A stretch of 64,000 nucleotides of DNA from Poecilobothrus nobilitatus (lineage: Eukaryota; Arthropoda; Insecta; Diptera; Dolichopodidae): contig OX352774.1 in assembly GCA_947095535.1 (NCBI GenBank), forward strand, positions 71,362,416 to 71,426,415. Reading direction: 5' to 3'. The position numbers and the translations under genes are program-made. Numbering within the stretch: the stretch's first letter is position 1; each line of letters begins with the position of its first letter. This document shows, in pieces, positions 11,123 through 21,945 of the stretch. A model generated the notes under the pieces. The model had not been told where the DNA came from and searched no databases. It saw nothing but the letters and a program-made list of their open reading frames with translations.

Positions 11123-11984
11123 TATATAAGACAAATTAAGAATTAATGTTATAAATTTAAAATAATGCCGGTATATCTTTTGATTATTTATATCCAAAAA
11201 AAAAATAAACATTAAACGTGTCAAATTTTTGACATTCAATATTATATCAGTCAGTACTGCCAACCGCAATAAATTTTGCAGAAAATATTTAAAAATAAAA
11301 ATTTTTCAGTTTTTTTTATTTGAAAGTTCAAACTGTGAATACGAATTACGAAACATATTTTCTGCATTTTTTCACTATAAAATTGATTTTTCAATGCTTC
11401 TCTACTTCTATCTTCATATACTTTGACTGCTAAAAATAAAAGTCAACTAATGTGAATCTGTAACACATTCCACCTGCATTCATATAAATCTGTCAAAATT
11501 AAAAAAAAATACAACAAAAAAATTTGTCCAAAACTGTTCTGAAAAAAACCCAGAACAGAAAAATGTAACCTAGAACAGTTTAGAATAACCTAATGAACAC
11601 CAAACTAGAACAGTTTCGCAAAAAAAAAAACACACTGTTCTAAAATTAATCAGCGCCAAAACCTATATTTTTGTGTTCTAAGTTATTGTAGAGCGTTTTA
11701 GAACCGACTAATAAACACCTTTTTGTTTCAAAAAATCTCATGTGCATTAATTTTTGAAGACTTTTTTCTTTCATTTCATAACTCTTTCTTATAAATTGAT
11801 AGTGCTGCAACTGCAAGATGCTCAAGTATGAAACGAAATTTAAAAGTCAAAATCAAATATATTTCGTATTAAAATTTGAAGTTGACATTCTTTATGCATA
11901 CGTTTTACCAAAGACTTATAACATATATTTTACCATGATTTATGATGTATCTACATTCTACAACATGGTCTGCAACCAACGCTC
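11123..11984. other. Upstream region of ALG10
   Basis: No exon was recognised. Between 11535 and 11710 the heptamer AGAACAG, or its complement, occurs about six times at irregular spacing. This may be an eroded repeat. It is close enough to ALG10 to include its promoter, but no core motif stands out. Confidence 0.4.
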
Positions 11985-12374
11985 TCGTTACGTTCTCTTA
12001 GGGTGTTTTTCTATTTTAGTTCAGAGCATAGCCAAAACTGTCAAAAAAAAAAATTTGTGTTTCTTTTTCACTCAGAATGATCAGAGTTTGTCTTTTGTAT
12101 TTCTTTTTCATTCAGAGTGCGCTCAGAGTATGATCTAAATGTTCGATTTTATATCGTAGAACATTTTAATTTAAATGTCAAAAATTTTATTTTATTTATA
12201 TGATTTGACACTTTTGAAAGTTTGAAGCTCTATTGTGTTTCAAAATTATTTGAAACGGAGCTTTTAGAGATAAAATCATTTGAATATGTTCAAAAAGTAC
12301 TTTATGTACTCGTTATCTATTCAGAGCACAAATATGAACTAAAAAAGGAAAACACTCTCAGAGTACCCTACGAA
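11985..12374. mobile_element. MITE (family G), about 390 bp
   Basis: The left end reads TCGTTACGTTCTCTTAGGGT, then GTTTTTCTATTTTAGTTCA. The reverse complement of the right end reads TCGTAGGGTACTCTGAGAGT, then GTTTTCCTTTTTTAGTTCA. These form an imperfect inverted repeat of about 39 bp. Further inverted AGAG/CTCT motifs follow inside. It has no transposase. The open frames over it (11818-12138, 12222-12425) show no protein family. Confidence 0.65.
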
Positions 12375-12707
12375 AGACTCCACAATAAAAACTTGTTTTG
12401 TAAAATGTACTTATGTACATACTAACTTAACAAATTGGCTTCTCTTTATTTTTCAATTTGATACTATTCAATTAATTGACGTTTAAATGCGTTAGGACAG
12501 CAAACAACGTTAAAAATTGAAGAACTTTTTTCATGATTCCATTATGGCACTTATTATTGCGGGCACTTTAATGCAATTTTACTCCATTTTGACCCTTTGA
12601 TGTGTATAAAGAGCTTCATGAGATGGTGCATAGTAATTGCAGGGTTACGCTTTTTGCTTGAGTTATCTTTCATATAAACCTTCATAATCAATTTAAATGT
12701 CAAAAAT

Positions 12708-13211
12708 CAAGTCTCCTGATATGCCGAAACATCGATTTTAAATGGCCGCCGCCTTATGCATAATGTAAACAAAAGTTAGTTTGTTAAAATTTTTTCTCGG
12801 GTTTACAAATTGAAATAAAATAATTTCCAATTAATTAATTTCTAATTGGAAAATAAAAATTAAAAACATTAATTAATAATAAACCAGAAATAAAATAGTA
12901 AAACATAAGTTTTTTTCCTATTGCTATATTTCTGTTAGTTGTCACTTTTTTACAATTTCTCAAAAATTTTATTAAACAAAACACCTTCTGATATTATTTA
13001 TTGTTTTTTTTAAATCTTTATTTTTCAATTAGAAATTATGTAATTATTTTATTTCAACTTTTAATAACTGAGAAAAAATATTTCATACCCTATATGAACG
13101 AATTCATACACTTGTACAAAAATAACTTTTGTGTACATTTGTTATAACCACTACGGAGCCCTTTTAAAAAAAACTTGAATATTAAGACTTGTCAGTATAT
13201 AGATGGCTTTG
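12708..13211. mobile_element. Inverted-repeat element, family B copy 2
   Basis: The right end, reverse complemented, reads CAAAGCCATCTATATACTGA then CAAG, matching copy 1. The left end is shortened (CAAGTCTCCTGATATGCCGA) but continues as AAACATCGATTTTAAATGGC and CGCCG, as in copy 1. Shared interior blocks include ATGTAAACAAAAG and AAATAATTTCCAATT. About 504 bp, non-coding. Confidence 0.65.
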
Positions 13212-13282
13212 CAATAGCTTTTGTCAAAAGGAAGCAAGGACATTAGCGGTTAGACATCACTATTTCGTATTTTTTTATACCC

Positions 13283-13570
13283 CTAGATAGGCAATGAAGA
13301 AAATATTTTCAATCAATTTTGTCCGCTAAGTGAACCGCGCTTATGTATTGCTTTAGTTTCTTCAGAAAATGTTTTCCTTAAAAATGAAATAGTTTCATTT
13401 CTAATTAAAATAAAAATGTTATCACTTATTTTGTTCCTTTACAAGTTGTTAAAATTTTCAATAACCTTTTTTAATTATGCATATATACTTTTTGAACGGA
13501 GTACCTTAGCTTAAGATAGAAAAATACGTAAGAAGAAAAGAAACAACTATACCTACCTTCCCATCTATTT
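13283..13570 (-). mobile_element. MITE family A, copy 3 (diverged, shortened)
   Basis: Read on the minus strand it begins AATAGATGGGAAGGTAGGTA and contains GTTTCTTTTCTTCTTACGTA and TTTCTATCTTAAG. It ends ATTTTCTTCATTGCCTATCT followed by AGGG. These match the two plus-strand copies at 15271 and 24307. The middle carries deletions relative to them. Confidence 0.7.
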
Positions 13571-14039
13571 GTGGTAATATGTGTATGGTTCGAAGTGTTA
13601 CTTTTAGGCGTTTAAAAATTAACAATAAAGAGTTGTCGCTTAACTTAATAAAATAGTTACTTATCTTGTATCAATTAAGAATTTTATTGTATATTTTTAA
13701 TTTTTATTTTAATAATCTTTTTATAAATAATATGCGCTTATTTTTTTTTTTTTTTTTCATTTTTATTTCTTTTAGTATAATCATACATTTTTCTTAACCT
13801 TGTAAAAAGTTAACAAAAACAAGGTAATTATGTATTTTTTAATTAACATTTAAAATTATATATACATTTTTTATTGTTAATCTTAGACATAATTATTTAT
13901 TTCATTTTATAATCTTTGATTTATCGTATTCTAGCTAAATAATTAATTTCTCCTTTTTTTTCCTTTTGCATTGAAAAATATAAAAAACAAAAAAACAATA
14001 CATTATTTCTTCAAAATTTGTTTTTTAATAAAAAATTCT

Positions 14040-14096
14040 TAAACCTACCTAACCTATTCTAATCCTAACAAACTTAACCTACCTTACGATTAGCAA
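14040..14096 (-). repeat. TTAGG-like irregular repeat downstream of the I-clade remnant
   Basis: On the minus strand the stretch reads as imperfect repeats of TAGGTTA, TTAGGATTAG and TAGGTTAGGTAGG, directly after the retrotransposon coding end. It probably belongs to that element's 3' untranslated region. It also resembles the insect TTAGG telomere repeat, but there are only a few degenerate units. Confidence 0.4.
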
Positions 14097-14590
14097 TTAT
14101 GATGCATCTAACCACCAATAACTCTTTCTAATTTGGGTATCCTTAATAGGTATACACATATCATATTTCAGATTATCTTCGTTTATGTTAGCCGGATTGT
14201 AGTCTACTTTAATAATATAGTAGGGGGACATGATTCTCGGTTTGTATGAAACCGTTTTTGTCAAGAAAGATAAAATGCTCAGGGGCAATAAATCCGGTGA
14301 GCAAAGTCTTTCTAATGTACTCCTCATTGTGGTAGAATATATGTGATATTAAACCATTTTCTGGAGTATTTAATGCTCTTTCATAATGATTTCGAATTAG
14401 TTTTATCATAAAACTATCGATTCTATTTATGTTTGATTCCTTATACAAATATTTATTTGAATAAAAATATTTGTAATCAGATTCCGGCTTTCTGAATTTA
14501 TTTATGCACACTCTTATACACCTTCTCTCAAACTTTCTGAGTTTCTCCATCAAACTAGCACTTATATTGTACCACACAGGCACAGCAATA
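14097..14590 (-). pseudogene. I-clade non-LTR retrotransposon C-terminal remnant
   Basis: Translation from 14583 gives MPVWYNISASLMEKLRKFER, then RCIRVCINKFRKPESDYKYF, then SNKYLYKESNINRIDSFMIK and so on to FIFLDKNGFIQTENHVPLLYY. After a frameshift near 14215 it continues NEDNLKYDMCIPIKDTQIRK, then SYWWLDAS. The WY(N/K)xSxxxxxKLRKFERRCLR and xxNxxLYxxxxIxRID motifs are typical of the region after the reverse transcriptase in I-type elements. It is 5'-truncated, with at least one frameshift. It lies within the inverted-repeat pair at 13243 and 14827. Confidence 0.72.
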
Positions 14591-15270
14591 ATATGCGATT
14601 ATTTATTATTATATTATCCTTTACAATAATATAAAAAAAATTTCATATTATAATACAAGAATTTGAAATAGTAGTTCAGAACTTCAGAAAGGTTTTGGAT
14701 TTAAGAAATGTCAAAAAATATTGATGATTTAGCGAAGAAATAGTGAGATAAAAAATGAAAAAAATAGGATTTCATTTTTACAAAAATAATGAAGGAATAA
14801 TAAAAAAATAGTGATGTCTAACCGCTAAGTAACATGAATTAGAACTACTGGAAGAGATTATCCAAAGTCACCTCTATATTGCTAATTCTTAAGGCCCCTA
14901 TTCCACATCAAGTTTTTCATTAATTTAATGGACCATTAATATTTAATATACAATTACATTGATAAACTATTAGACACTGCTATTGAAAAATTCAATTTCG
15001 TATACCTTTTTTTTGACATTTTGCAATGCCATATTGTGGAATGTGGATGTGTTCTGAAAGGATTGATTTTATCATTGGTGTTTATTGGTGTGATTTTATC
15101 ACAGTGGAAATATAATTTCTGAACAAATTTTTTTGATTTCAAATTTAATTTTGAAAGCTAAAATAAAACGTTGTTTTTTGTGTCTTTAAATATGTACGAG
15201 TATGAAATTTGAAATGTCATTTTTGAACAAATTTTTATTTCATTGATCTGTTGATACCAAAGATATATTA

Positions 15271-15710
15271 ACTAATAGATGGGAAGTTAGGTATAGTCGT
15301 TTCTTTTCTTCTTATGTGTTTTTCTATCTTAAGGTATTCAGTCAAAAATATACATATGCATTTTATAATATGTATACATTTCATTCACTCAGCTGTTTAT
15401 ATTTATTAAAATAATGTAAAGCAGTTTTTCATAACCAGTTTCATTCAGAGATTTTAAGTTTTTATATTACTTAACAATTGATATATTTTGTTTTTAAAAT
15501 TAAAATTAAATTTAATTTAGGTTATTCAAAATTTTAACTACCTGTAAAGTAACAAAATTAGTGATAAAATCCTTAAAAAAATTAGAAATGAATTTATTTC
15601 ACCTTTTAGGAATCTATTTCTGAGGAAACTAAAGCAATACATATGCACGGTTCACTCAGCTGTTTCTCAAAATTGGCTGAAAATATTTTCTTCACTGCCT
15701 ATCTATTAGT
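15271..15710 (+). mobile_element. MITE family A, copy 1
   Basis: It begins ACTAATAGATGGGAAGTTAG and ends CTGCCTATCTATTAGT, so the outer 10-12 bases are inverted repeats. The 440-bp copy is nearly collinear with 24307-24754. Both share TTTCATAACCAGTTTCATTC, AGAGATTTTAAGTTTTTATA and CATATGCACGGTTCACTCAG. The flanks are ATTA and AATA, consistent with a TA-type target. No coding capacity. Confidence 0.82.
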
Positions 15711-16744
15711 AATATTTATATATGGTTGATGCTTATAAATTTGAAAACAAATTTTATATAAAAGAGAGAATTGAAATTTTTAACTTAAATAAATTGGCGC
15801 TACAAAAGATAATTATTTAAATATTTGAATTAAAATTATTGTTATAATTATTCTATTAATCAAGTTATTCTTTTAGGTAGTATTAAAAGCTTTAAATAAA
15901 GGATGAATAAAGAATAGATTCCGTTGTTTGGAATATTTTGTTATCTAATAAATCAACAATATATTAGTATATATTCTACATATTAAATGTAAGACAGAAT
16001 TTGTTTAAAGAAATAAAAATTTTCCAAAAATAAATAATAGAATTTGTAAAAAAAATAAAATAAAACGTACATCAAATGTAAAAGAAGAATAAGTTTAGAG
16101 AACTTATCTTTTGAATTCATATTATTTATATTATTTATATTTCATCTTTATTTTTCCTAACAATATCTTTCTCTTTATTTCAAATTAGCTAAACACTTTA
16201 TTTTTTAAATGTTAACTGAATTTATTTTTCACATGACATTTACAAAATTGTCTAAACTCTGAACATTCCCAAAAACTTAAAAATAAATAAGCCATTTTTC
16301 TCAATTAACTGCTGGGTTTGACACTAGATTGATGAAAAAATGGATGAGAACTGGATGAGAATAGAACTATCATCAATTAATTTCTCATCCAGTTTTCATA
16401 AATTAATGGTCCATTAGTAGACTAGTATGGATGAAAACATTTATGTGTCTTTATATGAAAATTAAAATTTCACAAGTAATTTCATACGGCAAGCATCTAT
16501 TTGATATTTTTTTTGCTTGTATGAAATCAAAAATATAAATGTTAACTCTCTTATATGAAAAATTAAATTTTTTTTATTTATAAAACTTGTTATTTTACAT
16601 AAATTCCAAATATCTGTAATATTTAAACTTACCTAACAAAAATTTGTACAACTTACTTTGCACCACGGCAACACGTTTAAAAAATGCGTAATGAAACGTC
16701 ATGCGGCGATTTATTAGATTATTATTAAAATTTATAATAATATT
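15711..16744. other. AT-rich sequence with a repeated ATGGACCATTAAT motif
   Basis: No gene was found. A segment around 14903-14940 (CATCAAGTTTTTCATTAATT, then TAATGGACCATT) is repeated in the same orientation, diverged, at 16388-16420 (CATCCAGTTTTCATAAATTA, then ATGGTCCATT). Several copies of GGATGAGAAnTGGATGAG lie near 16340. These may be ends of an old element, but borders cannot be set. Confidence 0.35.
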
Positions 16745-17360
16745 ATAATTATATAATATTAGAAGAAGCGGTATCATATTAGATGACAAATCAGCTAAAT
16801 TATTATTTGATGCCCACATTATGTCTCATGTACGATACAATGTGGCGACATGGTCATGTTGTACAAATACTTTAAAGAATAAAATAAACATAATAATAAA
16901 TAAAGCAATCAAGATACTATACAGGCTGAATTTTCGTACTCCATCTGATAATCTATACAAAAGTACTGGATTCCTTAAATTAGATGAATTAATAATTGTA
17001 GAAAAAGCTAAAATAATTCATAAAATAGAAAATGGTGTCACTAAAAGCAAAACGTTATTACAAAAGAGAAGGAATATTCACAACTATAACACAAGAAGTA
17101 TGGAAAAGTTATATCATGAAAAAACTAGAACTGAATTGGCTAAAAACAGTAATTTTTGCTCTTCAATAAGAATTTATAACAGTCTTCCTGAGAAATTAAA
17201 GAAATGCAGTAACATAAACACCTTCACATTTAAATTGAAATGTTTATTAAAAAATGATTTTGTTCTACTGAAAAGATTATTAGAATTATATCTAAAATTA
17301 ATTAAAGCTAGAGTTATTACTAAATTAGGATATAATAATAATATATATATATATATTTAA
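16745..17360 (+). pseudogene. Non-LTR retrotransposon reverse-transcriptase C-terminal fragment
   Basis: An open frame runs from about 16765 to 17360. It reads RRSGIILDDKSAKLLFDAHI, then MSHVRYNVATWSCCTNTLKN, then KINIIINKAIKILYRLNFRT, and later RRNIHNYNTRSMEKLYHEKT and SIRIYNSLPEKLKKC. The order (thumb-like segment, Q/N-K-A-I-K/R-I-L, then H-x-Y-N-T-R, then I-x-x-Y-N-S-L-P) is the conserved C-terminus of CR1/jockey-superfamily ORF2. It is 5'-truncated but unusually free of stops for about 190 codons, so this insertion is fairly young. No endonuclease or catalytic RT (YxDD) part is present. Confidence 0.78.
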
Positions 17361-17596
17361 TTTTTGTATTTATACTTTATAACATTACATATATTTATTA
17401 TAATTGCTAAGACTTTTACACCAATTTTAAGTTATTGTCTAAGTCTAGTATATTGTAAAATCATAACTGTAAAATCATAACATATAATTATAATATAGAA
17501 AAAAAACAAAAAAATGAATAAATTTTGTATGGAAAGTCGAAAATTTTAAAACTAAAACAAGTAAATGTAACAGTAAGTCGATGCAACCGACTTATT

Positions 17597-18461
17597 TATA
17601 CCCTACACCTAAAAAATTCAAATTAAATTAAAAATCCATAAGTTATTTTAGTTAGGTATTTAATGTAAGATAAAAAAATAAATGCTTTTACAACCTTTGT
17701 ACAAAATTTCAGGTTTCTATCTTTATTAAATTCGAAAATATGCTTGTTAGGTCTTGGGAAGTGTGTGAAAGCAGCCGGACCACCACCCCAATTCATCTCA
17801 AATTTTAGAGACATCATCAGAACAGGGCAGAATACTCTTATATCAAATTTCAAGTTTTTATATTTATTAATTTCGAAGATATGCTTGTTCGGTCTTGGGA
17901 GTTGTATGGGAGGTACCCGAACAGCTCCTCCAATTCATCTCAAATTTTGGACACATAAGGGATTCAGGAAACAACATCCTAGTACCAAATTTGAAGTTTC
18001 TATCTTTATTAATTTCGAATATATGCTTGTTCGGTTTTTGGATTTGTATGGGAGGTACCCGAACAACCACTACAATTCATCTCAAATTTTAGAGATATCA
18101 GGCATTCATGAAAACACACCCTCGTACAAAATTTTAAGTTTCTATCTTTATTAATTTCGAAGATATACGTATTCGGTTTTGGGAGTTGAATGGGAGGTAC
18201 CCGAACGAATGGTCCGATTTCGCCCATTTACAATCCCCACCTTACCTCAGTCATTGTTAACCTACAGTATAAATTTCATCAAGATAGCATCATTATTTTT
18301 TGAGTTATCGTGCGTACGGACGGACGGGCATCGCTAAATCGACTCAGGAGGTGACCCTGATTCAGAATATATGTACATGTCTATACCTAACTCTCTTCCT
18401 TTTGGTGGTTACAAATACCACACCAAAGTTAATATACCCTGTAATTAAAGTGTAGGGTATA
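17597..18461. mobile_element. TATACCC-ended element with 142-bp tandem units (family H)
   Basis: The left border is TATACCCTACACCTAA. The right border, reverse complemented, is TATACCCTACACTTTAA. Inside are about 3.7 tandem units starting at 17713, 17854, 17996 and 18138 (spacing 141-142). Each contains TTTCTATCTTTATTAATTTC, GAAGATATGCTTGTTCGGT, GTATGGGAGGTACCCGAAC and AATTCATCTCAAATTTT. Downstream comes GGACGGACGGGC and a GACTC segment. Overlapping open frames on both strands here are products of the tandem structure, not genes. A partial end recurs at 44098-44160. Confidence 0.75.
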
Positions 18462-19125
18462 AAAAACTAAAAATAAGCTAAAACAATTAAAAAACGAAGA
18501 ACACGCGCTAGACAAGGAAGTGAAAAAGAATCAATTAAGATCAAAAAATTAAGAATCGGACTAATTTTACGGGAGTTATTCAACATCGACGTAAACTTGA
18601 CTCTTCCAATATTTTTTATTTTTGAAAGTAACCAAAAATGAGGTGAAGGTGTAAATAAGTTTTAAAAATAAAATAAAAATTTTATAATAATAAAAAATAA
18701 AAGTAAGGAAATAAGTATGTATGTAGGTATGTAAATGATTTTCATTTGTTAAAAAGACTAGATACCTACAGAACTATAAGTTTTTTAATAAATTGAAATC
18801 TATTATGTACGTACATATGTGTATACAATTAAATTGTTGTTAAATGAAATGATTGTAATAAGTATTTACATAGGTATTTAAATTATGATTTCAAATGAAA
18901 ATATTTATGTAAGTAAAGTTCTATCTACATACATACATATGTGCATAGGTATATGAAAATTTCACGTGTAGTGTAATACATTTCGAGGACAAAATATCTA
19001 TTTTTATTCTTTCTTCAAATAAATGGTCCTAACATTTGATGTTTATCTTACTTTGTACATTCCTGGTAAGTTCAACTCCTACATTTTAGTTATAACTAAG
19101 TAGATATTTACTTAATTAGGTTGTA
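18462..19125. other. AT-rich intergenic sequence
   Basis: No gene was recognised. TACATA/TATGTA simple motifs are present. Confidence 0.5.
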
Positions 19126-19252
19126 CAGATTGGTGTTAACCAAAATCGGGACACTGGGCAAATTATATTTTTTTCTTATATAAACAAAACAAATTAATGT
19201 TAATAAATAAAAATAAAATTATACAACATATATAATTAATTTAAAGCTTAAC

Positions 19253-19875
19253 TTAATTTAAAGCTAAACAGTATTTGGTTGAAGCTTTCACAGCTTTTAA
19301 AAGGTCTTTATTTTGTTCAACCATCTTTCTAAAAGAGTTGTAGTCCATACTTAAATTAAATGTACTTGTAATTATTACATTAACGGTTTCGAGTTCTAAT
19401 CGGTGTCGTTCATCAGTCCATTGAGTTTCGCTTAGTGAAAATATTCTTTCACAGCTACTAGCATTGTACGCTGGAATCGCAAACATATATGAACGTAGTT
19501 CGCTTATACAACAAATTTTCATCAAAATTGATTTTCATTTCTTGAAATGCTAACATACAATTCGCAATATCTTCCCATTCTGGAATGTCGTTTAATACCA
19601 TCCAATTTAAAACACGATATTGAAGGAATGGTTTAGACCAATTTACCAAATACTATTGTTTAGCTGTTTTGCAAAAATCCATTATTACAGTCTTTAATTT
19701 GTCAATTTGTCTATTTTCAATATTATTATATTTCAGTATCCCTTTCACTTTGAGTGGTATAAATTTATCAGTTATTTTAGAATTAATCGTATTAATTGTG
19801 TCATTCACAATTGTATTTACTTCCAAAATTATAATATTTTTCTTTCCAATTTTTAATATTTGTTTGTATATATGA
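19253..19875 (-). pseudogene. hAT transposase C-terminal dimerisation domain, broken
   Basis: Minus-strand pieces read, in order: YIYKQILKIGKKNIIILEVN up to MDFCKTAKQ; a stop; WSKPFLQYRVLNWMVLNDIP then EWEDIANCMLAFQEMK; and after a frameshift ELRSYMFAIPAYNASSCERI, FSLSETQWTDERHRLELETV and FRKMVEQNKDLLKAVKASTK. The (A/I)P-x-x-(N/S)-A-x-x-E-R-x-F-S-L block followed by W-x-D-E-R-x-R-L is the hAT C-terminal dimerisation region. At least one stop and one frameshift make it inactive. Confidence 0.82.
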
Positions 19876-20195
19876 GCTACAAAGCTATGAACAGATCACA
19901 GATAGACTTTCCCTAAAGGATTTTCGAAAAAATTGAGAATGAAAACAGGAACCTTTTCTTCCGATAAAAAAAAATCTTAAACCTTTGAATATTTTTAAAA
20001 TAGCTAAGTTTACAGTTTTCATGGTGAATACGCTTCACGAAGACCACTTATGATGCACTCACGTTTACACTTCCCTTCAAAAAGTAGATTCTTTTTTATT
20101 ATTTTTTATATGTGTGCGTATTTAAAAAGAATTTTTGAAGAAAGAGGTGTATAAAATTGTCAAAAAATTAATGTATGTATTATGTATGTAGGTAG

Positions 20196-20507
20196 TTACA
20201 TAAAATTTTTCTGACCTTCATAAAAAATTTTTATTTCATTTTGTCTTTGTATTAGTAAGTTCTTTTGGAACTTTTTGGCGATTTGTGAGTCTCTGAATAT
20301 TTCACTAAAAAGAATTGAACTACAGTCAGCATTTCTAAATGACTGGTGGTGTCTAATTATATGATACGCCATTGTGAGTTCAGCAATAACTATTTTGTCG
20401 TGCTCACTTGAGTTCACTTTCAAAAATAAATTATCAAGATTTGAAGACGAGTTAATTGCTCGAAAATTTATTTGATGTTTCGTATTTTTCAATATGTTCG
20501 CCCCCAT
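20196..20507 (-). pseudogene. hAT transposase N-terminal fragment
   Basis: The 103-codon frame includes NSSEHDKIVIAELTMAYHII, then RHHQSFRNADCSSILFSEIF, then RDSQIAKKFQ. It resembles the region after the BED zinc finger in hAT transposases (A-E-L-x-x-x-Y-H ... S-Y/F-x-S/N-x-D-C ... D-S-x-I-A). It lies upstream, in transcription order, of the C-terminal fragment at 19253-19875. The core that carries the catalytic Asp residues is absent or unrecognisable. Confidence 0.68.
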
Positions 20508-20690
20508 AACTGATGCTGATGAAACATTTACAAATTATATATTCAACCTCATGTTAGTCTCTTCCTTTTTTAATAAAATTTCAGTTTGTTGAAAATTCTT
20601 TCTTAAAAATACATTTTAGTTTTGGCATTTCCTATATATTTAATTTAAAGTTCTTTAAATTCTATAAAAAAAAAAGTAAAAAAATAAATA

Positions 20691-20925
20691 TCTGACCAAT
20701 GGTGCAGTGTGCAAGTCACCGGTCTTTCAGCAGAAAGGCTCGGGTTCAAACCCATGTCAGGTCAAAATAATATAAAAAATATAATAAAATAATGTAAACA
20801 AAATATTAAATATAATATAATTGAATATTTGTACCGAGATGGCCCAACTGGCTAAAGGCAAAAGGTCCTAAAAATATTGGCAGATATTTATATATAGACG
20901 ATATAATAAAAAAAAAAAATAAATA
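20691..20925 (+). mobile_element. tRNA-derived SINE, family 2, copy 1
   Basis: The head TCTGACCAATGGTGCAGTGT contains an A-box-like TGGTGCAGTG. Then come TCACCGGTCTTTCAGCAGAA and a B-box-like GGGTTCAAACCC. The tRNA-unrelated body includes TAATGTAAACAAA and AAAGGTCCTAAAAATATTGG, then CAGATATTTATA, and ends in an A-rich tail. AAAATAAATA is found before the head and again after the tail, consistent with a target duplication but blurred by low complexity. The other copy is at 57703-57940 on the minus strand. Confidence 0.72.
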
Positions 20926-21289
20926 AATAAATGACTTACTCTTACAAGATTATTTTCAAAATTCAAACGTCAAATCAAACATGAAATTTGGACATAAAAA
21001 ATTACACTTACAAATTTAACGAAAAACAATATATGTTAATTACTCATAGATAATTTAACTCTATAAAACGAAATAATTGAAAAAATCGGGACTGTTATTA
21101 TAAAAGCAGGAAAAACCCGGATTAATCGGTATGGACACCGTTAATATATTTGCATACATAAATACATACATATTTAAAAAAAAACTGCTTGAATTTAAAT
21201 ACATAATGTATATTGTAAGTATATAAGTACATACATATGAAAGTAGCTAAAAGTAGTTATGTATGTATGTTTTTTTTTAGATACTAAGG

Positions 21290-21945
21290 ATAAAGTTGTG
21301 ATTTTTGAAGAGGTAGGAAAATGTTTCAATTTAGATCTTCATTAAGAATGTTATATTTTACTATCAGATGTTTTAGTACCGACGTTAACTATACAGAAAT
21401 ATATTTATGTAAATTGTGGAGTTGTATGATAGCTACCCGAATCTATTGCACAAGCATAACCAAATTTTAGAGAAGTTGTTGCCATAAAACTTGATCATCA
21501 TTTGTAAGATTTGAGACCCCTAGCTTCATTAAGTTCCAAGATGTGTAAGAAGCCTGAACCGGCTGCTCTAGACCAACCAAATTTTACAAACATTGTTGGC
21601 ATGTAACTCGACAACCCTATACTAAATTTCAGATTCCTAGCTTCAGTAGACACTGAGTTATTTTCATTTAAAAGGAGAAGTTGTATGGTAGCTACCCGAA
21701 CCAGTTGTACCATCACAACCAAATTTTTCAGAATTTGTTGCCATAAAAGTTAATCATCATTTGCAAAATTTCAGATACCTAGCTTGAATAGATACTGAGT
21801 TATTTCCATATAAAGAGAGAAGTTGTATGGCAGCTACTCGAACCCGGCGGCCGTAAATGCTGGATTTAATAGCAAAACTAAGAATTTTGCAAAAGTGACA
21901 AAATTTATTATACCCTTGGACATAGTTCATACGGGTATAATAATA
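21290..21945 (+). mobile_element. Tandem-unit element related to family H (family E)
   Basis: Three or four units of about 130-142 bp carry GTTGTATGGTAGCTACCCGA followed by AC, CAAATTTT(A/C)AGA, TTGTTG(C/G)CATAAAACTT and CTAGCTT(C/G)A..AGAnACTGAGTTAT. The clearest copies start near 21420, 21679 and 21821, with a diverged one near 21544. It closes with TATTATACCCTTGGACATAG and ACGGGTATAATAAT, an inverted TATACCC/GGGTATA pair. One further unit is at 53420-53600. The minus open frame at 21498-21722 is a by-product. Confidence 0.62.

Larger units (their letters stand above)
13243..14827. mobile_element. Inverted-repeat element enclosing two other elements
   Basis: The left end TTAGCGGTTAGACATCACTA (then TTT) is repeated inverted at 14805-14827. 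The 1585-bp interval holds a family A MITE (13283-13570) and an I-clade retrotransposon tail (14097-14590). It is therefore either a composite insertion site or a DNA element that gathered later insertions. No target duplication is visible. Confidence 0.55.
19126..21145 (-). mobile_element. hAT-type element relic, with a SINE inside
   Basis: Two separated hAT transposase remnants lie in the same minus orientation. They are bracketed by imperfect inverted ends: left CAGATTGGTGTTAACCAAAA then TCGGGAC; right, reverse complemented, ACGGTGTCCATACCGATTAA then TCCGGG. Most of the catalytic core between the fragments is missing. A SINE at 20691-20925 sits beyond the N-terminal fragment. The exact borders are uncertain because the ends have diverged. 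Confidence 0.6.

Noticed and set aside
11818..12425. Open frames of 106 and 67 codons
   Set aside because: They overlap the ends of a MITE and show no protein-like motif or conserved splice structure.
14040..14095. Possible interstitial telomere (TTAGG)n tract
   Set aside because: There are only a few irregular units, directly after a LINE coding end. More likely it is that element's 3' untranslated sequence.
17623..18227. Several overlapping open frames on both strands with repeated FGxGSCMGGTRTAPP-like peptides
   Set aside because: They arise from 142-bp tandem units read in several frames. There is no start context, and other copies of the repeat do not keep the frames.
20702..20762. Possible tRNA gene (GGTTCAAACCC B box)
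   Set aside because: The same sequence with the same downstream body recurs at 57.9 kb, and no acceptor stem pairs. It is a SINE head.
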